This document shows, piece after piece, positions 42,811 to 52,302 of a DNA stretch of 64,000 bases (position 1 is the stretch's first letter; each line of letters opens with the position of its first letter). The position numbers and the translations under genes are program-made. A model generated the notes under the pieces. That model saw only the letters and a list, made by a program, of their open reading frames with translations, searched no databases and had not been told where the DNA came from. Source of the stretch: an uncultured Bacteroidales bacterium (GTDB lineage Bacteria; Bacteroidota; Bacteroidia; Bacteroidales; Bacteroidaceae); the NCBI GenBank assembly GCA_902786925.1, contig CADAEK010000008.1:1-64000 (forward strand), in the 5' to 3' direction.

Positions 42811-44751
42811 TTAGAAGTCGAATCGACATTTGGCTCCAGCCATGAACCACACACCGGGTTGCTCGATGTTGGCAAAGTCATAGTATGCATGGCTGGTGAG
42901 GTTGTTTGCCTGTGCATACAGCGTGTAGTTGTTGTTCTGCCACTGCACTTTGAGGTCGAGCGTTCCGAAGGTTCCGTAGGACTGTCGCTTGTTTGTCCTG
43001 GCATTCTCGAATTCGCCTTCTCGGTTTTTGAGAGTGAAGTCCCATTGTGCAGAGATGTGCTTGCAGATGCGATGGCGCAAGGAGCTGACCAACTTGTGGC
43101 GCAAGAAAGTCAATCGTGATGCATAATTGGCAGTCTGTTCTTCATCTACGCGGAACTTGTAGTTGTAACAATAGCTAAGCGTGAGGCGCTGCAGGAAAGA
43201 TGAGGTGCCCCACAGATGGGTGAAGTCGAAGTCTGCAAGGGCTTCTGCTCCCACGTTGTCGATGTTGCTATTGGCAGTGGTGAAGACCGTGGCATTGGTG
43301 TATTTCACCCAGTCAATCATGTCGGTGCCATGACGGTAGAAACCCTTTGCCTGGAGGCGGAGGAAGTTATCTACGTAGGAAATGCCAAGGTGCCAGTCGG
43401 TGCTCTTCTCTGGTTTCAGCTGTGTGTTGCCTTGCAGTCCTGGACCATTGTAGTAGAGGTCAGTGTAAGTAGGGGTGCGAAGGCTTTGGTTGAACGAAGC
43501 GAAGAGTTTCCACTGGTCTGTCATGCGCCATGAGAGGTCGATGCCCGGATAGAGATGCATGCCACTTGATACGGCTGTGTTGTGATTGGCAAGCACGCCG
43601 AGTGAGATGGTCAGCTGTTTGAGCAGGATGTCGTGCTCAAGGTAGAGGCCTACGTTGCTGCGCCCGTCTTTGTATTTGTAGTACTCGTCGTGACCCGGCA
43701 CTTTGTATTTGTGGCGGTCTGCCGCGGAAATCTCTTTGCCAAGTCGGGTGGAGAGGATATTCTCACGGCGAAACTCAAATCCGATGGCAGTTTTGCCTAA
43801 AGCCCATGTCGTGTAGGCATTGGCATTGGCACCATAGACATTTGTCTGGTGGAAGTTCTGGTAAGTAGAAGGATTGGCACGCCACCACACATAGTGGTCG
43901 AGTGAGCGGTTCCAATAGACTTGCACAGGCACACGAACACGTCCCTTGTATTCTGCTTGTGCAGCAAGGAGATAACGCCGGTCTTCCTCGTACTGAGAGT
44001 CAGAACCGGTGCCATAGAACGTGTTGGCGCCATAGTCCATTCTGCTCATGCCAGCCTGCAAGGTGGCATCGAAGAGGCGTGAGGTGTAGTGCCCGTTCCA
44101 GTATGCATTCGACTTCTTGAAGTCGTCGTTGCCGCTGGCTCCGTCGCTTTGGGTGTAGGCTCCGCTGACACGATTGTTGAAGTAGTTTGTTTTCACTGCC
44201 ACATGGGCATTTCCTCCCCAAGTGCCGTAAGAACCTCCTTGCATGTGTGCTCCTACATTGCTTTGAGCCTCGGTACGTGTGACAATGTTGATGGCTCCCG
44301 CAAAGGCTTGGCTTCCGTAGATGCGGCTGGCTCCTCCTTCTATTACCTCGATGCGCTCGATATCATCTACGCTGACGGGCAAATCGACTGTCAGGTGGCC
44401 TGTGTGCGGATTGGAAATGTTGATGCCGTTGAGCAAGACTGTGAGTTGGTCTTCAGTACCTCCATTCACACCTATGTCAGTTTGGATACCGAAACCTCCA
44501 CGTTGACGCACATCGACACCAGCAGCGAGCTTCAGAAGGTCATTGACGGAGTTGGCGCTCGAGGCCTCAATGTCTTCTCTTTTGATGACCTGAACAAGAC
44601 GAACTGCTTTGTCAGCAGGGAGTGGGGCGCGCGTGCCTACCACTTCGGCATTGTTAAGGTTGATTTCGAATGCTGTTTTATCTGTGTTTTTTTGTGCCAT
44701 ACAGGCAGATGCAACCATCAGTGTGGCTGCGATGAAAATAGATTTTCTCAT
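42811..44751 (-). CDS. TonB-dependent outer-membrane receptor, BtuB-like
   Basis: 646 residues with a signal peptide (KSIFIAATLMVASACMAQ). Plug domain at ~35-165 (VVGTRAPLPADKAVRLVQVI, DIGVNGGTEDQLTVLLNGI, RIEVIEGGASRIYGSQAFAG), then a 22-strand barrel with the usual RTPTYTDLYYNGPG and a C-terminal Phe. Length and order resemble BtuB-type receptors for cobalamin or similar small ligands rather than SusC. It is 10 bp after the YiiX-like gene in the same operon. The window's MetH needs B12, which supports but does not prove that ligand. No cobalamin riboswitch was seen. Confidence 0.85.
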   Translation of the reverse strand: MRKSIFIAATLMVASACMAQKNTDKTAFEINLNNAEVVGTRAPLPADKAVRLVQVIKREDIEASSANSVNDLLKLAAGVDVRQRGGFGIQTDIGVNGGTEDQLTVLLNGINISNPHTGHLTVDLPVSVDDIERIEVIEGGASRIYGSQAFAGAINIVTRTEAQSNVGAHMQGGSYGTWGGNAHVAVKTNYFNNRVSGAYTQSDGASGNDDFKKSNAYWNGHYTSRLFDATLQAGMSRMDYGANTFYGTGSDSQYEEDRRYLLAAQAEYKGRVRVPVQVYWNRSLDHYVWWRANPSTYQNFHQTNVYGANANAYTTWALGKTAIGFEFRRENILSTRLGKEISAADRHKYKVPGHDEYYKYKDGRSNVGLYLEHDILLKQLTISLGVLANHNTAVSSGMHLYPGIDLSWRMTDQWKLFASFNQSLRTPTYTDLYYNGPGLQGNTQLKPEKSTDWHLGISYVDNFLRLQAKGFYRHGTDMIDWVKYTNATVFTTANSNIDNVGAEALADFDFTHLWGTSSFLQRLTLSYCYNYKFRVDEEQTANYASRLTFLRHKLVSSLRHRICKHISAQWDFTLKNREGEFENARTNKRQSYGTFGTLDLKVQWQNNNYTLYAQANNLTSHAYYDFANIEQPGVWFMAGAKCRFDF

Positions 44752-44761
44752 GTGATAGTTT

Positions 44762-45589
44762 TTAATAGAATCTTCCTACAATAGTTATTTTGTCGCTACG
44801 GCTAATGCCACCAGGATTGGTACCTGGCTCTCCTTCAGGAACGGCCATGTTCCACTGGCGGTAGTAGGTTGTCCAAAAAGGCAAAATCTGACCGTCTTGA
44901 TTGTGGAAAGACATGGGCACCTGGGGGAAGATGGCTTCCCCAGCGCTGTCAACATAAGAGAGCTGAACCAGTTCGCTGCAATAGAGGGCTGAATCGCTTG
45001 GCATGTACTGATAGTCGTAAGGTCTGCCAAGATAGGTTTTAGCCTTCTCCACGCAGGATGCAATGGTGGTAGTGTCCTTGAGCCGGCCAAGCAGCACCAT
45101 CGGATGGCCTTCTGCTGTGTGGTCGCTATGGACAAAGAAAGAATTGATAGGATTGAGCCATACACCGTGTTTGCCAGACGCTTCGAGCGCGTACATTTCT
45201 CCATTGGTCTCTTGGCAAACGATGGCTACATGAGAAACTCGCTGAAGGTCGATGCCTTCAGTCACTGATACGATGGCTTGCGCAATGCCATCACGAGAGG
45301 GACTTGCCACACAGAATAGCAAGTCGCCATGCTGAAGCGCTGTGAGGTCAAGCAGTTCATCTTCGCCAGATGAAGATGTGCCAGCGCAGTCGGTCGCCGC
45401 TTCCGTTGTGGCATGTGGTAGCATGGCCATCTGGGCAGCAGACGAGTCGGGGCAGGCCACAGCCAAGGTGGCTACACTCAGCACACTGATGCGAATCTCT
45501 TTCTTCAAGCTGAGAAAGATAGCATCGTTGTGGCGCGAGAAGTGGTGCCATCTGATTGCCTCAGGCTTCTTTTGACTTGTTTGATGCAT
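44762..45589 (-). CDS. YiiX/YebB-like permuted NlpC/P60 hydrolase
   Basis: 275 residues as read from ATG 45589. Signal-like IRISVLSVATLAVACPDSSA at ~31-50 is preceded by 30 odd residues, so translation may begin at the TTG just before KKEIRIS. LTALQHGDLLFCVASPS, VSHVAIVCQ with the catalytic His and ALYCSELVQLSYVD with the Cys match the permuted papain-like amidase group (YiiX). Such enzymes cut amide or ester bonds in cell wall or lipid. It leads the operon with the BtuB-like receptor. Confidence 0.8.
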   Translation of the reverse strand: MHQTSQKKPEAIRWHHFSRHNDAIFLSLKKEIRISVLSVATLAVACPDSSAAQMAMLPHATTEAATDCAGTSSSGEDELLDLTALQHGDLLFCVASPSRDGIAQAIVSVTEGIDLQRVSHVAIVCQETNGEMYALEASGKHGVWLNPINSFFVHSDHTAEGHPMVLLGRLKDTTTIASCVEKAKTYLGRPYDYQYMPSDSALYCSELVQLSYVDSAGEAIFPQVPMSFHNQDGQILPFWTTYYRQWNMAVPEGEPGTNPGGISRSDKITIVGRFY

Positions 45590-45674
45590 TTGTTTTGTTT
45601 GTTGTTAATAAATAATGTTGATTAATAAGCTATAGTGATTTGTTCTCTATAGTTTCGAATTGTTGTGATGTCTC

Positions 45675-47135
45675 CTATTTCCGCTTCAGGTTTCGCTCGG
45701 CATCCATACGGAGCAGGATGAACAGCAGCAGGGTGAAGCCCCATAGCGAGGAGCCTCCATAGGAGAAGAAGGGGAGTGGAATACCAATAACGGGAGTGAG
45801 TCCCAGCACCATGCCAACATTGATGAACAGATGGAAAAGGAAGATGCTGAGCACACAGTAGCCATAGACACGCCCCATCGTATCTGTTTGTCGTTCGGAC
45901 ACAATGATGAGTCGCCAGATGAACAGAAGATAGACAATGAGCACTCCTGCAGCACCGATGAATCCTTCTTCTTCACCAACGGTGCAGAAAATGAAGTCTG
46001 TGTGCTGTTCTGGCACATAACGGAGCTTTGTTTGTGTACCGTTCAGGAACCCTTTGCCCGTGAGTCCACCAGAACCAATAGCAATCTTTGCCTGATTCAC
46101 ATTGTACCCCGCACCACGAGGGTCATCTTTCTTGCCAAGCAATACCTCAATGCGTGTGCGCTGGTGGTCTGCAAGGTGATCAAAGATGGTGCTGCTCAGA
46201 TAGAAGAGCGAACAGGACACAATGGCAAATGCTGCGATGAGTGCATATTTATAAATACGTGTGTAAACTGCTAAGCCAATAATATATAGAATCATCAAGA
46301 TGCATGCTCCTAACATGACATAACATACATCAAAGGGAATGACATAGATGGAGAACAACATGGCCAGTATAGTTGAACCAAAACATGTATATGCCATTAT
46401 TTTCACAGCATAGGTGTTGTGGCAATAAACCCACACTAAGCCAATTGTAAATATCATGGCAAGCAACAGTACTGTGAATTCACCTATGGACACGGGCATG
46501 TTGGTGATATAGTCGTCGCTGAACTTCATGCCCACCACAAAATAGACAACACAGGCAAATCCTGTGAATAGCAGGGAGCCCGTCATTCCTTCTCTGTAGA
46601 GCATCAGGAAGAATGCTAAATAAACGAGAGCAGAGCCTGTTTCTTTCTGTCCAATGATGAGCAACATCGGAAGGATAATCAAGCCAATAGCTGTTCCGAT
46701 ATCCTTGAGGTTCTTGATGTTGAAACCATACTTGTCCATGAGTTTTCCAAGTGCTAATGCTACAGCGAACTTGGCGAATTCGGCGGGCTGTATCTTGACA
46801 GGGCCCATTGGCAACCATGAACGGGAACCCTTTGTATCAGGAGCAATGACGATGGTGATGGCCAGAAGAAGAATCATTGAGCCATAGATGACGTAAGCAG
46901 CTGTATCATAGAAGCGTTTCTCTATGAGCATCAGCACCGTGGCTAATACCAGCGATGTGCCACCCCATACGATTTGTTTGCCTGAGTTGGTCTCCCATGC
47001 GAAGAGGTCTGGATTGTTGAAGTCATAGCAGGCTCCGCACACACTGAACCAGCCCCACATGATAAGAATCACATAGAGCATAATTGTTACCCAGTCGATG
47101 CTGAGAAAAATGCCTTTACTGCCTTGTTCTGTCAT
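45675..47135 (-). CDS. rodA: SEDS glycosyltransferase RodA
   Basis: 486 residues, about 10 membrane helices. WLPMGPVKIQPAEFAKFAVAL, EKRFYDTAAYV, and the late EQHTDFIFCTVGEEEGFIGA and GIPLPFFSYGGSSLW are SEDS landmarks. RodA polymerises lipid II with its partner PBP2 during cell elongation. It follows mrdA by 15 bp at the end of the rod-shape operon. Longer than E. coli RodA (370) through extra loops around 200-320, common in Bacteroidetes. Confidence 0.94.
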   Translation of the reverse strand: MTEQGSKGIFLSIDWVTIMLYVILIMWGWFSVCGACYDFNNPDLFAWETNSGKQIVWGGTSLVLATVLMLIEKRFYDTAAYVIYGSMILLLAITIVIAPDTKGSRSWLPMGPVKIQPAEFAKFAVALALGKLMDKYGFNIKNLKDIGTAIGLIILPMLLIIGQKETGSALVYLAFFLMLYREGMTGSLLFTGFACVVYFVVGMKFSDDYITNMPVSIGEFTVLLLAMIFTIGLVWVYCHNTYAVKIMAYTCFGSTILAMLFSIYVIPFDVCYVMLGACILMILYIIGLAVYTRIYKYALIAAFAIVSCSLFYLSSTIFDHLADHQRTRIEVLLGKKDDPRGAGYNVNQAKIAIGSGGLTGKGFLNGTQTKLRYVPEQHTDFIFCTVGEEEGFIGAAGVLIVYLLFIWRLIIVSERQTDTMGRVYGYCVLSIFLFHLFINVGMVLGLTPVIGIPLPFFSYGGSSLWGFTLLLFILLRMDAERNLKRK

Positions 47136-47150
47136 TTCTTTCAGAATGTG

Positions 47151-48995
47151 TTATCTTTCTCGGGTACCGTAATCAATGTGGCGGCTTTGGAATGATGCCG
47201 CTTTGGCTTCACTGGCTGGAGAAAGTTCCCCGTTTATGTACTGCTCCATAATCAGTGCACCAATGGGTACGCCGTAAGTGGCACCGAAACCACCGTTCTC
47301 TACATACACAGCTACCGCAATCTTGGGGTCTTCCATCGGAGCAAATCCCATGAAGGCAGAGTGGTCTTTACCTCGGTTTTGTGCCGTACCGGTCTTGCCG
47401 CATACAGCATATTGAGCATTGTTTGCGCTATGGCAGGTTCCGCTTAGCACAGCCTTGCGCATACCTTCAACCACCATGTTGTAATAGGTTTTGTCTACCT
47501 TTGTATGATGCTTTACTCTCAGACTGTCGGCAATGTGTCCGTCTTGTATGCCCTTGACAACGTGGGGGGTGATGTAATAACCACGATTGGCAATCGTGGC
47601 ACAGAGGTTTGCTATTTGGAGCGGTGTGAGTGTTACCTCACCCTGGCCTATGGCAATGGAGATGACGCCAAGTGCATTCCAGCGACCCAGTCGACGATCA
47701 TAATAGTCTGCATTCGGGATCATGCCGCGCGATTCGCCAGGTAGGTCAACACCTAACTTATAACCAAAGCCCATTGACACCATGTAGTCTTTCCATGTGG
47801 TGATGGCGTCCTGAATGGTTTGGTACTTCTGGCGATTGTTGAGCATGTGGTAGAGTCCCCAACAGAAATAGCCGTTGCAGGAAGTTGCAATGGCAGGGAC
47901 AAGAGGTAGTGGAGAACCATGTCCGTGGCATCCCACTCTCATTCCTTTCGTGACAAATCCATGATAGCATGGATAGGCTGTGGAAGAAGTGATAATGCCT
48001 TCTTGCAGGAAAGTCAGACCTTGTGAGGTCTTGAAGGTGGAGCCAGGAGGGTAAGTGCCTGATATGGCACGATTCAGCATGGGTTTCATGGGGTTTCGCT
48101 GCATCTCCATCATCTGTGCACCACGCTGCTTCCCTTCCATGCGGTGAGGGTCATAACTGGGGGCGCTCACCATGCAGAGAATTTCTCCAGTCTTGGGCTC
48201 AATAGCCACGATTGCCCCCATCTTCCCTTGCATCAGGCGTTCACCAAGGGCCTGCACTTTGGCATCAATAGAAAGTGTCAGATTCTTTCCGGGTACAGGC
48301 TTACGGTCCAGAGCGCCATTCTTATAATGACCTTGTATGCGTCCACGGGCATCACGAAGCAACACTTCCACGCCTTTCACACCACGAAGTTCTGGCTCGT
48401 AGCTTCGTTCAACGCCTTGCTTGCCGATATAGTCTCCTGGATCATAATAGTCATCCCGTTCCACGTCTGCAGGAGAAACCTCAGCAACGTCACCCAGCAC
48501 ATGTGCGCAATAATCGGTAGCATAACGGCGGATGGTTCTTTCTCTTACGTAAAAGCCGTGAAAGCGAAACATTTTCTCTTGAAAGACGCTGAACTCCTCT
48601 GCGGAAATCTGTGGCAAGAACAGTTGCTGGGTGTAAGTTGAGTAGCCCGGGTTCTTGTTTCGGTCCTTGATGAGCATCATCCGTTCTTCAAACGCGCTCT
48701 TGGTGATGTTGAGTGTCTTACAGAACTCAAGCGTGTCAAGATTATTTACTTCGCGCATGATGACCATAATGTCGTATGCAGGTTGATTATAAACCAGCAA
48801 TTCACCATTACGGTCGTAGATAGCACCTCGTGACGGGAATATGATGTTGTTGAGGAATGCATTGTTGTCAGCGCTGCTTTTGTATTCGTCGTTTGACAGT
48901 TGCAGAAAGGCTAAACGGACGATATAGCTCAATACAACGAGGAGAGCTATGCCGCCGATAATATACTTGCGATATTCGTAGAGATGGTTCTGCAT
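47151..48995 (-). CDS. mrdA: Penicillin-binding protein 2
   Basis: 614 residues: N-terminal membrane anchor (YIIGGIALLVVLSYIVRLAF), a pedestal/dimerisation domain (~50-220) and a transpeptidase domain with STFK (serine nucleophile), SCN and KTGTAQ motifs. It crosslinks peptidoglycan in the elongasome with RodA. Between mreD (14 bp) and rodA. Confidence 0.95.
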   Translation of the reverse strand: MQNHLYEYRKYIIGGIALLVVLSYIVRLAFLQLSNDEYKSSADNNAFLNNIIFPSRGAIYDRNGELLVYNQPAYDIMVIMREVNNLDTLEFCKTLNITKSAFEERMMLIKDRNKNPGYSTYTQQLFLPQISAEEFSVFQEKMFRFHGFYVRERTIRRYATDYCAHVLGDVAEVSPADVERDDYYDPGDYIGKQGVERSYEPELRGVKGVEVLLRDARGRIQGHYKNGALDRKPVPGKNLTLSIDAKVQALGERLMQGKMGAIVAIEPKTGEILCMVSAPSYDPHRMEGKQRGAQMMEMQRNPMKPMLNRAISGTYPPGSTFKTSQGLTFLQEGIITSSTAYPCYHGFVTKGMRVGCHGHGSPLPLVPAIATSCNGYFCWGLYHMLNNRQKYQTIQDAITTWKDYMVSMGFGYKLGVDLPGESRGMIPNADYYDRRLGRWNALGVISIAIGQGEVTLTPLQIANLCATIANRGYYITPHVVKGIQDGHIADSLRVKHHTKVDKTYYNMVVEGMRKAVLSGTCHSANNAQYAVCGKTGTAQNRGKDHSAFMGFAPMEDPKIAVAVYVENGGFGATYGVPIGALIMEQYINGELSPASEAKAASFQSRHIDYGTRER

Positions 48996-49009
48996 CGCTT
49001 TGCCCTTTT

Positions 49010-49534
49010 CTATGGATGAAGTTCGGTTCTTCTGCCTGTGCGCACTAACAATTCAATGCCCACAGCAATGGCTGTAGATAGAGCTGCACCGCTAATCATA
49101 GCCAATAATGTAAGTGGCCAATTGATAAGCGTGCATGCATCCAGAAGATAGAATGCCGCATGCATAATGAAAAGTAGCATGAATGCGTAGAGGGTATAGC
49201 TGCTGAACCCTAAGATTGTGATGGATGGTGTGAAGTTTTCTGCAGCATCGTGTGGCTTGAATATGTTCAGCAACATGGGTTGCACCATAGCCGCCAATGT
49301 GCATGAAGCAGAAGCCATGCCCGGGGTATTGCTGAACAAATCATATACAAGGCCTGTGATAAATCCCCACAGCAAAATGGATGTACGCGATGTCTCACGC
49401 TGCATGCATACCACCATGTAGCCAATGGCTAGTGGTGTGGCGTAGCCAAACAAGTGAATGTGATTGAACACGAACACTTGGAGGAACAACAGTATGAAGA
49501 ATCGTGCAATACGTGTCAAAAAAGGAGAGTTCAT
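49010..49534 (-). CDS. mreD: Rod shape-determining protein MreD
   Basis: 174 residues, five or six membrane helices (FFILLFLQVFVFNHIHLFG, ILLWGFITGLVYDLFSNTPG). The family is poorly conserved; position between mreC and mrdA decides the call. A component of the elongasome membrane complex. Confidence 0.88.
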   Translation of the reverse strand: MNSPFLTRIARFFILLFLQVFVFNHIHLFGYATPLAIGYMVVCMQRETSRTSILLWGFITGLVYDLFSNTPGMASASCTLAAMVQPMLLNIFKPHDAAENFTPSITILGFSSYTLYAFMLLFIMHAAFYLLDACTLINWPLTLLAMISGAALSTAIAVGIELLVRTGRRTELHP

Positions 49535-49554
49535 CTTGCTGTCTCTGGGTTGGA

Positions 49555-50427
49555 TTATTGCTGGTTTTGTGTACTGTCTTGTGTAGTAGTGTACAGTGCT
49601 TCTTCTTCCAACTGGTGGCGCTCTGGTGATGTGTAGTTGGTGATGACTGATACATCACGCAATGTGGCGAAGTTGGCAAACAACTTAACTTTAATTAGAT
49701 AGGACATTCCATCTATAGAGTTATTGATGCTCTGTATTGTTCCTATAGGTAAACCTGGTGGAAAGATATCGGAGAAGCCATTGGTCTCCACAATGTCTTT
49801 ATTCTTCACAGGAGCATGGCAAGGAATGTTGGTGACTAATGCCCTGTCTGCATAACCGCGTTTCCAGATGAGTGAACCGAAGTATTCTGAATGGCGCAAG
49901 CGGCAGCTCACTTTGCTATCTGTATTTATTAGAGGAATAACAATGCTGTAGTGTTTGCTGGTTAGATATACGATGCCCACAACACCTCGTGAACAGACTA
50001 CGCCCATTTCAGGACGGATGCCATCAGCTTCACCTTTATTGATGGTGATAAGATTATTGGCCTTGTGAAGAGTCATGTTAACTACTTGCGCTTGCACCAC
50101 GTCATATTTTCGTGCTAAAGCGGGCATGCGTTTCGTTTGTTTTGACTTCGCTATCTCCTGTGCTTGCTTCAGCTCATACAGTTCTCGGCGCAGTTGCTCA
50201 TTCTTTCGTTCGAGTGCTGCATTTTCTTCTCCCAAGTAGAGGTATGCCGTAATGCTGCTAATGACGTCGTAGGTCGAACCTACCACGCCATTAGCAGTTG
50301 TAAAGTACACATTCTTCTGATATCCGTTGTGGCTGAAAAGGAAAAACAAACTAATCACTTCCAGCGCAAGAAACAGAAACCAGTGCTTGTTCTTAACGAT
50401 GATGTCAATGAGTGCACGCATGGGCAC
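49555..50427 (-). CDS. mreC: Rod shape-determining protein MreC
   Basis: 290 residues. Membrane helix at ~14-32, a coiled coil at ~65-95 (LYLGEENAALERKNEQLRRE), then the periplasmic beta domain (GVVCSRGVVGIVYLTSKHYS, DIVETNGFSDIFPPGLPIG). It links MreB filaments to PBP2. Starts 2 bp after mreB; MreD follows by 20 bp. Confidence 0.94.
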   Translation of the reverse strand: MPMRALIDIIVKNKHWFLFLALEVISLFFLFSHNGYQKNVYFTTANGVVGSTYDVISSITAYLYLGEENAALERKNEQLRRELYELKQAQEIAKSKQTKRMPALARKYDVVQAQVVNMTLHKANNLITINKGEADGIRPEMGVVCSRGVVGIVYLTSKHYSIVIPLINTDSKVSCRLRHSEYFGSLIWKRGYADRALVTNIPCHAPVKNKDIVETNGFSDIFPPGLPIGTIQSINNSIDGMSYLIKVKLFANFATLRDVSVITNYTSPERHQLEEEALYTTTQDSTQNQQ

Positions 50428-50429
50428 AA

Positions 50430-51452
50430 TTATCTCATCAGGAACTGGAAGTTGTTCACGTTCTTCAGCGCGATGCCTGTTCCCTTTGCTACAGAATGTA
50501 ATGGGTCATCATCTACGTGGAACGGAATGTGAATCTTGTCTGTGAATCGCTTTGCCAAGCCGCGGAGCAGGGCTCCACCACCAGTCAGCCAAATGCCGTT
50601 CTTTACAATATCGGCATAGAGCTCTGGAGGAGTGTTCTCCAATGCCTGCAACACAGCAGTCTCAATCTTGGCAATGGTCTTGTCAATGCTATGTGCAATC
50701 TCTTGATAGCATACGGAAACCTCCTTAGGTAGAGCAGTGATACGGTCTGGGCCATGCACAAGATAGTCTTCTGGGGCCTCATCACCAAGATCTGTCAATG
50801 CTGAACCCACATTGATCTTGATGCGTTCCGCCATGCGTTCACCCACTTTCATGTTGTGCTGGCGTGCCATGTACTCCTGAATGTCGGCAGTCAGTTCGTC
50901 GCCTGCCACACGAATAGAGTTGTTGCTAACAATGCCACCAAGTGAGATAACCGCAATCTCGGTAGAACCTCCACCTATGTCAACAATCATCTGGCCTTCA
51001 GGGGCTTCTACATCAATACCGCATCCGATGGCTGCTGCCATTGGCTCGAAGATTAGATATACGTCGCGTCCGCCAGAATGCTCTGCACTGTCACGCACCG
51101 CACGCAATTCTACTTCAGTAGAACCTGATGGAACGCCAATCACCATGCGAAGTGATGGGGTGAAAAGATGATGACCTGACTTGACCATCTTGATGAGGCC
51201 ACGCATCATTTGCTCACAGGCATAGAAGTCTGCGATCACACCGTCGCGGAGTGGACGGCTGGTGCGGATGCCATCATGTTCTTTGCCAAACATCAGCTTA
51301 GCTTTGTGGCCAACAGCTATCATCTTGTTGCTCTTCTTGTCAAGAGCTACTACAGATGGCTCGTCTACCACAATCTTGCCGTTGCATGTGATGATGGTAT
51401 TGGCGGTGCCAAGGTCCATCGCAATATCTTGTGATAAGGAGAAAAATCCCAT
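50430..51452 (-). CDS. mreB: Actin-like cell shape protein MreB
   Basis: 340 residues. Actin-fold signatures: MDLGTANTIITCNGKIV (phosphate 1), MIVDIGGGSTEIAVISLGG (phosphate 2) and GIWLTGGGALLRGL (adenosine). An amphipathic N-terminus (MGFFSLSQDIAM) can touch the membrane. It forms filaments that guide cell-wall synthesis. First gene of the mre set, 49 bp after the purH-like gene. Confidence 0.97.
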   Translation of the reverse strand: MGFFSLSQDIAMDLGTANTIITCNGKIVVDEPSVVALDKKSNKMIAVGHKAKLMFGKEHDGIRTSRPLRDGVIADFYACEQMMRGLIKMVKSGHHLFTPSLRMVIGVPSGSTEVELRAVRDSAEHSGGRDVYLIFEPMAAAIGCGIDVEAPEGQMIVDIGGGSTEIAVISLGGIVSNNSIRVAGDELTADIQEYMARQHNMKVGERMAERIKINVGSALTDLGDEAPEDYLVHGPDRITALPKEVSVCYQEIAHSIDKTIAKIETAVLQALENTPPELYADIVKNGIWLTGGGALLRGLAKRFTDKIHIPFHVDDDPLHSVAKGTGIALKNVNNFQFLMR

Positions 51453-51501
51453 GTTCTTAATTTACGGTTTGACGATTTATGATTATGATTTCCCTCGCGG
51501 A

Positions 51502-52095
51502 TTATTTTGCGAAGTAAGCGTGAATGGCGGTGTCGTAATGGCTAGAAGTGGCAAATGCACGCTCTGCAAACTGCTTGCGTTGTGCCTTTGTTGTTTCAGC
51601 ACCTTGCGCTTTCACGATATCGAGCAATGGCTTGTATTCAGCCTTGCTTGGAACAATGACTACATCATTGAAGTTTTTGGCAGCTGCACGAATGAGGGAA
51701 ATACCACCAATATCAATTTTCTCGATGATGGTAGGCTCGTCGTTTGTTGAAGCCACAGTTTCCTCGAAGGGGTAGAGGTCAACGATGACAAGGTCAATTT
51801 CAGGAATTTCGTATTTTGCCATTTCCTGCTGGTCGCTTGCTAATTCGCGACGTCCCAAAATGCCGCCGAATACTTTGGGGTGGAGTGTCTTTACGCGTCC
51901 GCCAAGGATGGAAGGATATGTTGTAAGGTCCTCTACTTTCTCGCATGGGTAGCCGAGGCTCTCAATAAATGCTTGTGTGCCACCTGTTGAAAGGAATTTA
52001 ACACCGTTTTTGTTCAACTCTGCCAACAACTCGTCGAGTCCATCTTTGTGGAATACTGATACAAGAGCTGTCTTGATTTTCTTCGTGTCCGCCAT
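51502..52095 (-). CDS. purH: IMP cyclohydrolase (PurH N-terminal domain only)
   Basis: 197 residues. KTALVSVFHKDGLDELLAEL, FLSTGGTQAFIE, GGRVKTLHPKVFGGILGRR and DLVIVDLYPFEETVA match the methylglyoxal-synthase-like IMP cyclohydrolase half of bifunctional PurH. The AICAR formyltransferase half (~310 residues) is missing: the frame stops after HAYFAK and mreB begins 49 bp later. It closes FAICAR to IMP. The transformylase must be coded elsewhere. It keeps PurH's usual place upstream of mreB. A -7-like CAAAGGTA is at 52188-52195. Confidence 0.9.
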   Translation of the reverse strand: MADTKKIKTALVSVFHKDGLDELLAELNKNGVKFLSTGGTQAFIESLGYPCEKVEDLTTYPSILGGRVKTLHPKVFGGILGRRELASDQQEMAKYEIPEIDLVIVDLYPFEETVASTNDEPTIIEKIDIGGISLIRAAAKNFNDVVIVPSKAEYKPLLDIVKAQGAETTKAQRKQFAERAFATSSHYDTAIHAYFAK

Positions 52096-52302
52096 TTTTG
52101 TCCAATGTTAGATGTTTGTAAACTTATTGAAATTCGCTTTTTGTGTGCACAAAAACTGTTACACACCATCCTTTACCTTAGGAGTTGCAAAGGTAGTCAT
52201 TTCTTCCGACACACGAGATAAGAAATGAAAATTTTTATATACGGAATGCCGTTTTTCTTGTATAGGCTGAAGCTTGTCCCTCCATTTGTGCAGTGGAGTA
52301 TC

